This document shows positions 33,854 through 43,218 of a stretch of 64,000 nt of DNA, one piece after another. This stretch comes from Saprospiraceae bacterium. GTDB lineage: Bacteria > Bacteroidota > Bacteroidia > Chitinophagales > Saprospiraceae. Where the stretch lies: NCBI GenBank assembly GCA_016717265.1, contig JADKFX010000001.1, forward strand, positions 3,546,501 through 3,610,500, in the 5' to 3' direction. Positions within the stretch are counted from its first letter, which is position 1; each line of letters opens with the position of its first letter. Made by a program: the position numbers and the translations under genes. Below the pieces are notes generated by a model that was not told the origin of the DNA, ran no database searches, and saw only the letters and a program-made list of their open reading frames with translations.

Positions 33854-34597
33854 CTATTTTATTTGAATAGATGATTGAAATCGATCAACAAAAGCATTCA
33901 TAATACTACTGGTGTTATGAATTTGTGGATTAGCGGCAATATCCATCCCAAGCCCACCTTCATCAAATAATTTCTTATAGTCTATTTCAATCAAAATCTT
34001 AGTGATCTCAGAATCTCTGATCTTAATAAGTTTTGAAAACTGAATAAAACGCTTTGCAGCATCAAATCCAGAATGGTAACTAAAATTAAAATTTGAACTT
34101 CCGGTACTAAAAACACCTTCCGTTTTTGAGTATATATACGAATTCCAACCTGCCCAATAGTGCGTGCCTTCTCCTAAAGGATGTGTTGGAGCAAATTCTG
34201 CAGGTTTTTTCTTATTTAAATCAGAGCTTAGGCCGAAATCAAAATTAAGTTCTGAATAGTCTCCAGATTTTATATTTGTATACTTTACAACCAAGCCTTC
34301 TAATGCTGTTGCTTCATTAACCTGATGTTCAATTAATGAAATGTAATCAACATCTTTTACTTGTACATTGTCTTCAATATTCTTAAGCCTAAGGTCACTG
34401 ATAAAAAAATCACCTTTCGAAAATTTAATTGTCCCAGATCCAAAATAATCATAAGCGTTTCCTACGTACAATGGTTTCGAATCATACACCGCTTTAAAAA
34501 CGATTTCCAATGTACCTTTCCCAGTCAACCCAGAATTATCATCTGTACAGGTAAAATGAAAGAAACTAAGAATTAATAAATAAAAAGGAATTTTCAT
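33854..34597 (-). CDS. MbnP-like putative copper-binding lipoprotein
   Basis: The 247-residue product is a probable lipoprotein (MKIPFYLLILSFFHFTC, Cys17). It shows the MbnP-like pattern: LEIVFKAVYDSKPLYVGNAY, FSKGDFFISDLRLKN near 59-72, YSELNFDFGLSSDLN near 114-128 and PTHPLGEGTHYWAGWNSYIY with Trp148 and Trp151. These tryptophans are candidates for the kynurenine-type modification reported in MbnP. It is immediately upstream of the MauG/MbnH-like gene (7 bp) and must be co-transcribed. Copper binding is inferred from the family and the partner gene. Confidence 0.85.
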   Translation of the reverse strand: MKIPFYLLILSFFHFTCTDDNSGLTGKGTLEIVFKAVYDSKPLYVGNAYDYFGSGTIKFSKGDFFISDLRLKNIEDNVQVKDVDYISLIEHQVNEATALEGLVVKYTNIKSGDYSELNFDFGLSSDLNKKKPAEFAPTHPLGEGTHYWAGWNSYIYSKTEGVFSTGSSNFNFSYHSGFDAAKRFIQFSKLIKIRDSEITKILIEIDYKKLFDEGGLGMDIAANPQIHNTSSIMNAFVDRFQSSIQIK

Positions 34598-34769
34598 AAT
34601 TTAGTATGTAATTTACAAATAAAACGCATAAGTACTTTATAAAGTGCCTTCATTGGGCCATTATTGTATAACACTATATCGATGTGATTAGTTATGAAAA
34701 ACCATTATTTATTGCATTGGAGCATCCAAAATTTTGTCAAAATATATATGAAAACAAATTTCATTTACA

Positions 34770-35597
34770 TTATTTCAATTTTAATTTAATTTCTTCTTGT
34801 TGTTTGAGATAATTTTTCACAGTATTTTTTACTTGAAACGAAAACTCTTTATCTAAAATCCAATGGAAATAGTTTGGTTCTCTTTGCCACACTTGTTCAA
34901 AGGTTTGATTCATATATTTACCAAAATTAAAAACTATGTTCCCTTGTTCATTATAACGCAGGCGTTGGGTGGCATCAATTGTTTTTAGATCATTTGTAAA
35001 TTCATGCAATACTTGCATATCATTTATTACAGGGGAATTAATTAGTTGTCCTTCTTCATTGATATAATCCACGCCTTCATACTTTTTCAATTGACCCTCT
35101 AATACTTTTACTGTTGCTTTAATATCTGCTAATGCATCATGTGCATCTACAAGTTCTTCATTACAATAAAACTGGTAGGCTGCTTTTAAAGTCCGGGGTT
35201 CCATTTTATAAAATATGCGTTGAATATCAATTTGTCGACGCTTATCCAAATCGAGGTTGAAACCACACCGGTCAAATTCTTCTGCTAATATTGGAATATC
35301 AAATCTATTTGAATTATAACCTGCTAAATCTGAATCTCCAATAAAATCAAATAACTCCTGAGCAATATCTTTAAAAAATGGCTTGTTTTCAACTTCTTTT
35401 GGCCCAATACCGTGAATTTTATAAGCTTCTTCTGAAATTGGTATTCCTGGATTTATAATAATATTCAATTCTACTGGTTGGTCACCATTTTGAAAATACT
35501 TTATCATCGCTATTTGAAGTATACGATCTCTCAATACATGAAGACCTGTGGTCTCAACGTCAAAAAAAACTAAGTCATTGGAAAGTTTAAACATCAT
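34770..35597 (-). CDS. DEDDh 3'-5' exonuclease (DnaQ-like)
   Basis: The 275-residue protein has the exonuclease fold: ExoI motif FFDVETTGL (Asp13, Glu15), ExoII in GYNSNRFDIPIL and ExoIII in DAHDALADIKAT (the DEDDh His and Asp). This matches the DnaQ/epsilon-like superfamily of single-strand DNA/RNA trimming enzymes. The C-terminal 80 residues carry a conserved extra domain (VFNFGKYMNQTFEQVWQREP), as in Bacteroidota 3'-5' exonucleases. Its ATG overlaps the TerC stop codon (ATGATG over TGA). The exact substrate is unknown. Confidence 0.9.
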   Translation of the reverse strand: MMFKLSNDLVFFDVETTGLHVLRDRILQIAMIKYFQNGDQPVELNIIINPGIPISEEAYKIHGIGPKEVENKPFFKDIAQELFDFIGDSDLAGYNSNRFDIPILAEEFDRCGFNLDLDKRRQIDIQRIFYKMEPRTLKAAYQFYCNEELVDAHDALADIKATVKVLEGQLKKYEGVDYINEEGQLINSPVINDMQVLHEFTNDLKTIDATQRLRYNEQGNIVFNFGKYMNQTFEQVWQREPNYFHWILDKEFSFQVKNTVKNYLKQQEEIKLKLK

Positions 35598-36442
35598 TTA
35601 TTTTTATCATTTGTAAAAAAACCTTGTTTTCTAGCTCCTTCTTCAATACCATGCAACTGAAGTGGATTCTTAGGTTTTCTAAGCCTCATATTCAAAAATT
35701 CAACAAGCAAAGAAAAAGCAATTGCAAAATATAAATAACCTTTTGGAATTGAGCCAACTTCATTGTCCCCGATATGTAAATGTGCTAAATGGGAACCCTC
35801 TGTAATCAACATAAAGCCAATTAAAATTAAAAAGGACAATCCTAACATCTGAATCGTTGGGTGTTCATTTACAAATTTTCCAACAGGATGAGCAAAAGCC
35901 ATCATTATAATTATAGATACTATAACTGCTAAAATCATAATCCATAATGATCCTGTTAGTCCGCTTGTCATTCCAACAGCTGTCAATATAGAATCCAAAC
36001 TAAAAATCAGGTTTATTAATGTAATCTGAATAATTGCATCCATAATACTTATGTTAGTCTTTTTTCTTTGCGAAAATGGATCCTCTTGTTGTTCTAGCTT
36101 ATGATGAATTTCTGTGACACTTTTATACATCAAAAAAAATCCTCCCAAAATTAAAATTAAACTTTGGATTGAAAAACCAACATGAAAAAACTTATTATCA
36201 ATAGTAATGATTGATTTTTGCATAGCAGTCAAAAAACTGAGTCCGAAAAGTAATAGAACTCTAAGGACCATCGCTGCCATTAATCCTAATTGAGTCGCTC
36301 TTTTTTGATCTTTTTCTGGAAGCCTTGAAGCGGTAATCGAAATGAAAATAATATTATCAATACCCAGGACAATTTCTAAAAACGTGAGTGTAAATAAACT
36401 CATTAAGATCTCAATACTTGCGAAATTTGGAAATTCAAACAT
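35594..36442 (-). CDS. TerC family membrane protein
   Basis: This 282-residue protein has seven or more membrane helices and the TerC signature: LTFLEIVLGIDNIIFISITA near residues 18-37 and NLIFSLDSILTAVGMTSGL near 147-165, with conserved intramembrane acidic residues that likely bind a metal ion. TerC proteins are linked to Mn(II) efflux or metallation of exported proteins and to tellurite resistance. The C-terminal tail is soluble. It is translationally coupled to the downstream exonuclease gene. Confidence 0.92.
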   Translation of the reverse strand: MFEFPNFASIEILMSLFTLTFLEIVLGIDNIIFISITASRLPEKDQKRATQLGLMAAMVLRVLLLFGLSFLTAMQKSIITIDNKFFHVGFSIQSLILILGGFFLMYKSVTEIHHKLEQQEDPFSQRKKTNISIMDAIIQITLINLIFSLDSILTAVGMTSGLTGSLWIMILAVIVSIIIMMAFAHPVGKFVNEHPTIQMLGLSFLILIGFMLITEGSHLAHLHIGDNEVGSIPKGYLYFAIAFSLLVEFLNMRLRKPKNPLQLHGIEEGARKQGFFTNDKNK

Positions 36443-36653
36443 GGATACTTTATTTTAAAGAAAAATAGATAAATTCAATAAAAAATTATTTTGAAGGCAT
36501 TCAATTCAAGTATTCATAAGACCTGCAATTTTAGTCAATAAAAGGCATAAAAACAAAAATAAACTATAACCAATCTATAGGTAGACTTATTTATAAAAAC
36601 AAACCAAGTCTTATCCCTTTAATTTAAATATAGGATAGTTTGAAGAAGTATGA

Positions 36654-36661
36654 TAAATTTG
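36654..36661 (+). promoter_or_regulatory. Candidate -7 box of tRNA-Val
   Basis: TAAATTTG, an exact TAnnTTTG match, ends 14 bp before the first tRNA base, the right distance for a start a few bases upstream of the mature 5' end. Confidence 0.6.
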
Positions 36662-36675
36662 CAAACGATTTCAAT

Positions 36676-36750
36676 GGGTGTTTAGCTCAGTTGGTTCAGA
36701 GCGCCGCCTTGACAGGGCGGAGGTCGGCAGTTCGAGCCTGCCAACACCCA
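36676..36750 (+). tRNA. tRNA-Val (anticodon GAC)
   Basis: A full cloverleaf can be drawn: acceptor GGGTGTT/AACACCC, D-stem GCTC/GAGC, anticodon stem CCGCC/GGCGG with loop TTGACAG (anticodon GAC), T-stem GGCAG/CTGCC with TTCGAGC loop, discriminator A. The CCA end is not encoded. Length 75 nt. Confidence 0.97.
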
Positions 36751-36794
36751 CTAAAGTAAATTTGTAGAATGAGCGAATTTGAGCTTACTTCAAC

Positions 36795-39005
36795 TTATAG
36801 TTTTATAAAATAACTTTGCTCGATTCCATCCGGCGTTTGTATAAATATGAAATAAAAACCTGTTTCTATATTTAATACATTTATGCTATTATTTGAATTA
36901 TCAAATCTACTTCTTCCAGTTCTTATGATCTTCGATTGCACATCTACAATACTCCATAGCAATTCTTGTTGATACGTTTTTTGAAATCGAATTTTTATTA
37001 TATCGTTCACAGGATTCGGCACTACTTCAAAATTTGAATCTGATTTTTTGAAATTATATAATTTGGTAATTAAATAGCGTACAGTATCTGATAGTTTACT
37101 ATGGCATTGGTTACTATCAATAACTTCCACTTGATACAGTCCTTCTTTAGCCGCTTTCCAATAGTTCGCAGTGCTTCCTCCCAATAATTTTCCATCCAAA
37201 AACCAACGATAGCTGGGATAACCTGGACTTGCATACAAACTATCTTTAAAAATCTGAAGTTCTGGCAGATTAGGCAAAGGAAATACTGTTATTTCAACCC
37301 CTGCAGAAGGAATTGCTTTGCACCCCGTACTGTCCAAAAATGTAAATTGATAATTTCCTGGTTCATAAACCCAGAGTCTCTTTGTGTTCTTTCCAATGAG
37401 CAATATACTGTCTTTATACCATTCCAAACCATTTGCATTTAAAGGGTCACATGCAATTAAAACGGCGGAATCCCCTTCACAAAAAGACGTGATAAATGGG
37501 ACCGTAATACAAGCAGTTTGTTGAGGTATTAAGGTTGTTGTGATCATTACCACACTGTCGCATAAACCCCCGGTATAAATAATGGTGTCTGTACCAGCCT
37601 GGTTTAAATCACAACTGGCCATAAATATTCTGGTGGTATCGCCAACTGGATCCGTCAAACTAAAGGTATCATTTGCTATACAATTATTGAGCATTACAGA
37701 AACGGAATAGATTCCAGCATTCAAATTTTTGAGTTCTGGAATGGTATCCCCTGTAGACCACAAAAACTTAGCTCTTGTAGGATCTACCAGATCAGTTTTG
37801 GCGAGACCACTAAAACCTCCTGAACAAATTGGATCCTCAGCCAACACCTTTATTTTAAATTTACAGGTGTCTGAAATTTTATAAATACTACCTGATGTAA
37901 CATCCGTAAAATATAAATTCCCATCAACATCTTCTCCAAAACTTGTTAAAGCATTGTTTGTAAAATCATATGCAAGGGTATTTGTATAACTATTATTTGC
38001 CGATTTATTTAGAATCCAAATTTTACCACTACAATAATCAGCATAAATATATTTACCATACAAGCTTGGATACTTTTCTCCTCTATAAACATATCCTCCG
38101 GTTATAGAACAGCCATTTACATTTTCATCACTAAAATACTCATGGAGTGGAAATGTATAATTAGATTTTGCATTACATCCTGTTAAATTAAAATCTTTAT
38201 TTCCTTCATAACAACGCCAGCCAAAATTCTTTCCTGGCAGATCAGAAAACAGTGCAAAATCAATTTCTTCCCAATCTCCCTGACCGACATCACCAATCCA
38301 TAAATCTCCGGTGAGTCTATCAAAACTAAATCGCCAAGGATTTCGAACACCTAATGCCCAAATTTCCTTTAAATAGCTTGTATCTTTTACAAATGGATTC
38401 GAAAGTGGTATTTTATAACGATTTAGGGTATCTACATCTAATCTTAACATTTTTCCCAATAGTGATTTCTTATTTTGGGCATAATTTTGTGGATCTCCGC
38501 CACTACCTCCATCGCCCATTCCAATATATAAATAACCATCCAAGCCAAATTTAATACAACCACCATTGTGATTTGTGTAGGGTTGGGTAATGCTTAATAA
38601 AATAGAACCACTACTGCTGTCTGCTTTAGCTGGATTTGCACTTACTTGATATCGTTCGATAACAGTTTGCGTTGGATTCGCTCTATTGGTGTAATTCACA
38701 TAAAAATAGCCATTCGTTTGGTAGTCTGGATGAAAACAAATACCTAATAAACCTTGCTCACCACCACTAGAACGCACTTTATTAATGATGTCCAAAAATG
38801 GTGTATCAATTAATTTGTTATTCTGAATAATCCGAATCTTTCCAGCTTTTTCGATGACAAAAAGGCGATCATCTCCACAATGGGCCATTCCCAATGGGAT
38901 CGAAATACCACTAATCCATTTTGTTACAGAAATTGCATTTTGACTAAAAAGTCCATTTACTCCTAATAGTAATATAACTAGGGTTCTCAATAATTGTTTT
39001 TTCAA
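36795..39005 (-). CDS. PQQ-type glucose/sorbosone dehydrogenase with T9SS sorting domain
   Basis: The 736-residue exported protein starts at TTG 39005 (MKKQLLRTLVILLLGVNGLFSQ is a typical signal peptide and no ATG is near). Residues about 25-375 form a six-bladed beta-propeller of the glucose/sorbosone dehydrogenase family: WISGISIPLGMAHCGDDRLF, EQGLLGICFHPDYQTNGYFY, GCIKFGLDGYLYIGMGDGGS, NPWRFSFDRLTGDLWIGDVG, WEEIDFA and GKYIYADYCSGKIW. Ig/SprB-like segments follow, then a T9SS type A tail (NFEVVPNPVNDIIKIRF ... TGFYFIFIQTPDG). It probably oxidises a sugar or aldose on the cell surface with PQQ. It lies 11 bp after the LRR gene. Confidence 0.9.
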   Translation of the reverse strand: MKKQLLRTLVILLLGVNGLFSQNAISVTKWISGISIPLGMAHCGDDRLFVIEKAGKIRIIQNNKLIDTPFLDIINKVRSSGGEQGLLGICFHPDYQTNGYFYVNYTNRANPTQTVIERYQVSANPAKADSSSGSILLSITQPYTNHNGGCIKFGLDGYLYIGMGDGGSGGDPQNYAQNKKSLLGKMLRLDVDTLNRYKIPLSNPFVKDTSYLKEIWALGVRNPWRFSFDRLTGDLWIGDVGQGDWEEIDFALFSDLPGKNFGWRCYEGNKDFNLTGCNAKSNYTFPLHEYFSDENVNGCSITGGYVYRGEKYPSLYGKYIYADYCSGKIWILNKSANNSYTNTLAYDFTNNALTSFGEDVDGNLYFTDVTSGSIYKISDTCKFKIKVLAEDPICSGGFSGLAKTDLVDPTRAKFLWSTGDTIPELKNLNAGIYSVSVMLNNCIANDTFSLTDPVGDTTRIFMASCDLNQAGTDTIIYTGGLCDSVVMITTTLIPQQTACITVPFITSFCEGDSAVLIACDPLNANGLEWYKDSILLIGKNTKRLWVYEPGNYQFTFLDSTGCKAIPSAGVEITVFPLPNLPELQIFKDSLYASPGYPSYRWFLDGKLLGGSTANYWKAAKEGLYQVEVIDSNQCHSKLSDTVRYLITKLYNFKKSDSNFEVVPNPVNDIIKIRFQKTYQQELLWSIVDVQSKIIRTGRSRFDNSNNSINVLNIETGFYFIFIQTPDGIEQSYFIKL

Positions 39006-39016
39006 TTTGTGTTATT

Positions 39017-42000
39017 TTAGTGAATGTAATGTATTCTTAAAAACGTACTGACCCCTTTATTGTTTAATATTTTGAAATGATAAATCCCTGAAGCTAAGTC
39101 CAAGCAAATTGGAAAAACATCATTGTAACCATTTGACTTCCAGGTATTGTGATTTACTAACACTCCATTTGAATTGTATACATAAATCTGTAAATCTCGT
39201 TCATCTGATTTATTTTGAATTAAACAATTAAATTTCGAATGAATAGGATTTGGATAGACAATAAATTCAAATTTTAATTTTTCTACACCTTCTGTTGAAG
39301 TTAAATTGGGAACAGTAATAATAAAGCTTGCTTTACAATTATTTGCATCTGTAATAATCAAGGTGTAATTTCCAGCTTTTAAATTTGTAATAATAGACGT
39401 TCTGCCACCTGTGCTCCATTGATATTGATATGGACCTTTCCCTCCATGAATTACTACACTAATGGCTCCACTTCCGGTTCCATCATCTTTAATGATTGTT
39501 GTATCCGACATTTTTATTTGTGGATACCAAGCCAGGTTGACGCGAATTACACTATCACATGCATTTTGTGAGGCATTATCAATGGATACATCATAAATAC
39601 CTGGAGCCCCTAAAGTTTGTCCAAACAAGGTGAAGGAATCACCAAAACAAATGGTATCTGATCGAAATGAAAAAGATCTCGATTTAGGTGTTACAAATAC
39701 ACAATCGGTACCGATACATCCATTATTTGCAGTAACCGTTAGACAGTATAATCCACCGGTATCAATTGGTAGTATTGAATTACTGTCTAATGTATTCCAA
39801 TGATATTTTAAAAAACTTTGAGTTACCTGAATAAATTTTAAATCGCCTGTACAAATTGTATCCGGAGCTTGCAATACAGGAATTGGTGCTGTAGCGTTTC
39901 CAACAGCAATACAGGTAGAACCAGTACAGTTTCCAGCGTCCGTCACCGTTAGACAATAAGTTCCAGCGCTTGCAACATTTATGATTTTTGTACTATCACC
40001 AGTGGACCATTTAAATTTTGAGTAAGGTCCACCATCAAGTTCTGTAGTTTGTCCTGGGCATACAAATAAAAATCCATTCACAATGGGCTTTAAAGTTTCT
40101 ATAAAAGTTACTTTAATTTCATCTTTATGACTACAATATCCATTACTAACTTCCCGTACAAAACCATAGGTTCCAAATGTGTCCACATTCACTTTTGTTA
40201 AATCTCCTATAGGATTTTCAAAAGATGCATTTCCTGGACCATTTAGTTTTTTCCACAAACCAGAAGTGTAATTTCCAAAACTATTTAGGATCCCTTCTAA
40301 TCCACAATAGATAAGGTCAGGACCTACTGAAACTAGTGGCCTGGATCTAAAAATAACAGCCTGGAAATTTGAATAACTGACACATGGATGCTCATAATTT
40401 ATCTCCCCTTTTGCATTCGTTCTGCCAACGATTCTAGAAACATAATAATAGACATCAAACCGAAATTTTGATGGATCAAAAGGAAACAAACCATTAGAAC
40501 TTGTTTTTATAATGGATGATTTTGGATTTCCGGGGTCTGTAAACAGAATATAAACTCCGATATCTGCTGGATCCTGCAATTCAGAACCAATAAACTTTGT
40601 GGTGAAACTTTGGCCTTCACAAACTTTAATGGTATCTATTGGCATAGACCCTGCTTTTGAATTACAACCACAGTTTTCTAATCCTTTATATACCACGGAA
40701 CAACCCCTTGCATCAATGATTTCAAAATCATATGCCGACCGGCATAATAGTGTATCGGAAAAAAACTTTGAACTCAGGCTGTCAATTTTTCCCCTTCCTT
40801 TTTGAACTTTATATGGAGGAATTCCACCTTCTACTATGAATGTAAGCTGAAACGCTGAATCCACTTGAATTTTTGAAACAACAATGTCCTTTATCAAAAT
40901 AGAAGGGGTAATCTGGAATATTAAAAAGGAAGAATTTGTGGAATCACAAAAATTTAATGCCCTTACTTTTAATTGATAGATACCTGTTTTGAAATTTTTA
41001 ATTGAAATAAATGAATCCGGTGTACTTTGATAGAACGTATCATTAATAAACCATTGATAAATTGAAGCACCAGGAATTGAAGCTATAGAAAAATAATGAT
41101 CTAAAGAATCTGGACAAAAAGATTGATCTCCTGAAATGGATCCAGGCTCGACTAATTCAAAGTTTTGTTTTCCTGCAATAACTTTAATTAAAAAGTTACA
41201 AATATCCCCTTTACAACCATTTAATAAGAGCTTATACTTTTCTCCTACTTTAAAATAATTCCCACCGATTGTAAATTGTTGTTCTTGACATTGTGTTTGG
41301 CAAACTACGACGCTATCTATATTGCCCCCGCAAGAATTCCAAATTGCTGCTTGCATTCCTTTATATAAAACGCCTCCTTCATCCACACCTTCACAACTAA
41401 GTGGAAAAATTTCAAAGACTATACTGTCTGCTGGTGCTCTAAATGAAAGCCATCGTGCATTTCTTGTTTTTTCAAAACTATCGCATAAAAAAACTTGACC
41501 TGAAGTATCCGGGACCGTTAAGGTTCCGCAATAACTGTGGAGTTCGGAAGTACTACAAAATTCTGGAGCTGTGCTACAACTACTGGATGATATAGGTTTA
41601 TCACAATTATTTGGATTATAAACAACCACTCTGAATTTGGCAATTTCAAGTTCAAAATCTGATATCAACGGGTTTGTAATTCTTGCACTATAATAGCCTT
41701 CATCTGCTTCTGTGACATTTAAAATTTCATAGGTATTTCTATTGCTTATATAAACTACATTGGTGTCTTTAAACCATTTAAAATTATTATCAGAAAGTCC
41801 TGGATCTACACCTGTAATAATAATATAATTAGAACCTGCATTAATATATATAATTGAATCCAACGGAATTGGATCTTGGGGTTTAAATGAATAATAATAA
41901 CGTCTATGAATTTTACTTAAAGGAATCAAATCATCAAATGTGAATTTATTACCATAAATTACAAAACCGAAAGGCAGTTGGTTTCCCCAAGTAGTAACTG

Positions 42001-42862
42001 TGCTATAATCTGGGATCTGATCTAAACTATTGTTTTCAATTCGCAAAGCATTTAATGGAGCACTTCTCATATCTGGAACTAAACCAACAAAATAATTATC
42101 ATTGAGCCATACAATATTCAATGCAATTAAATTTGACATGGAAGCTGGTAATACACCGCTTAGATTATTATGATTTAAATAAATTTCTTTAATATTTGAT
42201 AATTGCCCAATGGAAGTAGGCACCACTCCATTTAAATTATTATGACTTAAGTCTAGAATAGTCATTTTAGATAATTGAGAAATCGAACTTGGTATCGATC
42301 CATCTAATTGGTTATAACTTATGTTTAATAAAATCAAATTCCCAAGATTAGAGATTGATGAAGGTAAATTTCCGCTAAGATTATTTTTAGATAAAGAGAG
42401 GAATTTTAAGGAGGATGCATTTCCAATTTCAAATGGAATTTGACCATCGAAATTATTATCCTCCAACGCTAAATCTTCAATGCTAGAAAGACTGCCCAAA
42501 CTTGATGGTAATAAACCAAACAATTTATTGCCAAACAGGTAGAGCACTTTTAAGCCGGTTAAGTTTCCAATTTCAAATGGAAGTGTTCCGTTCAATTCGT
42601 TATTTGGTAAGTTCAATGATTGAACACAACCCATAGCACTTAATCCAACACCAGCCCATTGAGTCATTGGTAAATTCAAATTCCAGCGCACTGTCCAATT
42701 GGGTCCACCTGTTGAAAGGTAAAATTTTACTAAAACTAAAGAATCATCCGACCGATTACAAGCTCCATTTAAAAACCTTTTAGGGGCTATCTTAAATTCC
42801 GATTGTATAAGCTCGGTTTGCCACGATGAAAACAAAAATAAAAGAGAATATATTATATACAT
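39017..42862 (-). CDS. Leucine-rich-repeat T9SS surface protein
   Basis: This 1281-residue protein starts at ATG 42862 with a signal peptide. Residues about 40-290 carry around eight plant-type LRRs of 24 residues (pattern LPxxIGNLTxLxxLxLxxNxLxGxLP), preceded by the LRRNT-like VLVKFYLSTGGPNWTVRWNL. Several Ig-like and cysteine-containing domains follow, then an SprB repeat (GKGPYQYQWSTGGRTSIITN ... AGNYTLIITDANNC) near 1140-1190. The last 85 residues are a T9SS type A sorting domain (EFIVYPNPIHSKFNC ... ASGIYHFKI). It is likely a cell-surface adhesin or binding protein. It forms an operon with the sugar dehydrogenase. Confidence 0.88.
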   Translation of the reverse strand: MYIIYSLLFLFSSWQTELIQSEFKIAPKRFLNGACNRSDDSLVLVKFYLSTGGPNWTVRWNLNLPMTQWAGVGLSAMGCVQSLNLPNNELNGTLPFEIGNLTGLKVLYLFGNKLFGLLPSSLGSLSSIEDLALEDNNFDGQIPFEIGNASSLKFLSLSKNNLSGNLPSSISNLGNLILLNISYNQLDGSIPSSISQLSKMTILDLSHNNLNGVVPTSIGQLSNIKEIYLNHNNLSGVLPASMSNLIALNIVWLNDNYFVGLVPDMRSAPLNALRIENNSLDQIPDYSTVTTWGNQLPFGFVIYGNKFTFDDLIPLSKIHRRYYYSFKPQDPIPLDSIIYINAGSNYIIITGVDPGLSDNNFKWFKDTNVVYISNRNTYEILNVTEADEGYYSARITNPLISDFELEIAKFRVVVYNPNNCDKPISSSSCSTAPEFCSTSELHSYCGTLTVPDTSGQVFLCDSFEKTRNARWLSFRAPADSIVFEIFPLSCEGVDEGGVLYKGMQAAIWNSCGGNIDSVVVCQTQCQEQQFTIGGNYFKVGEKYKLLLNGCKGDICNFLIKVIAGKQNFELVEPGSISGDQSFCPDSLDHYFSIASIPGASIYQWFINDTFYQSTPDSFISIKNFKTGIYQLKVRALNFCDSTNSSFLIFQITPSILIKDIVVSKIQVDSAFQLTFIVEGGIPPYKVQKGRGKIDSLSSKFFSDTLLCRSAYDFEIIDARGCSVVYKGLENCGCNSKAGSMPIDTIKVCEGQSFTTKFIGSELQDPADIGVYILFTDPGNPKSSIIKTSSNGLFPFDPSKFRFDVYYYVSRIVGRTNAKGEINYEHPCVSYSNFQAVIFRSRPLVSVGPDLIYCGLEGILNSFGNYTSGLWKKLNGPGNASFENPIGDLTKVNVDTFGTYGFVREVSNGYCSHKDEIKVTFIETLKPIVNGFLFVCPGQTTELDGGPYSKFKWSTGDSTKIINVASAGTYCLTVTDAGNCTGSTCIAVGNATAPIPVLQAPDTICTGDLKFIQVTQSFLKYHWNTLDSNSILPIDTGGLYCLTVTANNGCIGTDCVFVTPKSRSFSFRSDTICFGDSFTLFGQTLGAPGIYDVSIDNASQNACDSVIRVNLAWYPQIKMSDTTIIKDDGTGSGAISVVIHGGKGPYQYQWSTGGRTSIITNLKAGNYTLIITDANNCKASFIITVPNLTSTEGVEKLKFEFIVYPNPIHSKFNCLIQNKSDERDLQIYVYNSNGVLVNHNTWKSNGYNDVFPICLDLASGIYHFKILNNKGVSTFLRIHYIH

Positions 42863-43218
42863 CTAATTAGAATAATTTGAACTTTCTGTTAAATGCCAAT
42901 CAATCAACCGAATTCCAGTTAATTCAGTAAATTTAAGTGAAAAAAATCATGTGCGTATCCAAATTTTTATTTGGACTTATAAATTTCAGTTTGAGCCTGT
43001 TGAAAGTATCCACTAGATTTAATATATATAATATTTAAATATTTATATATATTTGTTATTCAGTGTATTATAAAATTTATTTATAATTTTTATAATTAAG
43101 ATGGATGTTATCAAACTACCCATTTTTCTTTGGGTATAAAATTCATAATTCCATATAAAAGCATTGAAATGGAAAATAGATATTTTATTTATACCTAAAT
43201 TCTTAAGATCCCCAAGAA
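42863..43218. other. 356-bp intergenic region between murB and the LRR gene
   Basis: It is very AT-rich (many TATA and TTTAT stretches). A short frame at 43043-43225 is not protein-like. I see no clear promoter box, terminator with a T-tract or repeat. Confidence 0.5.
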
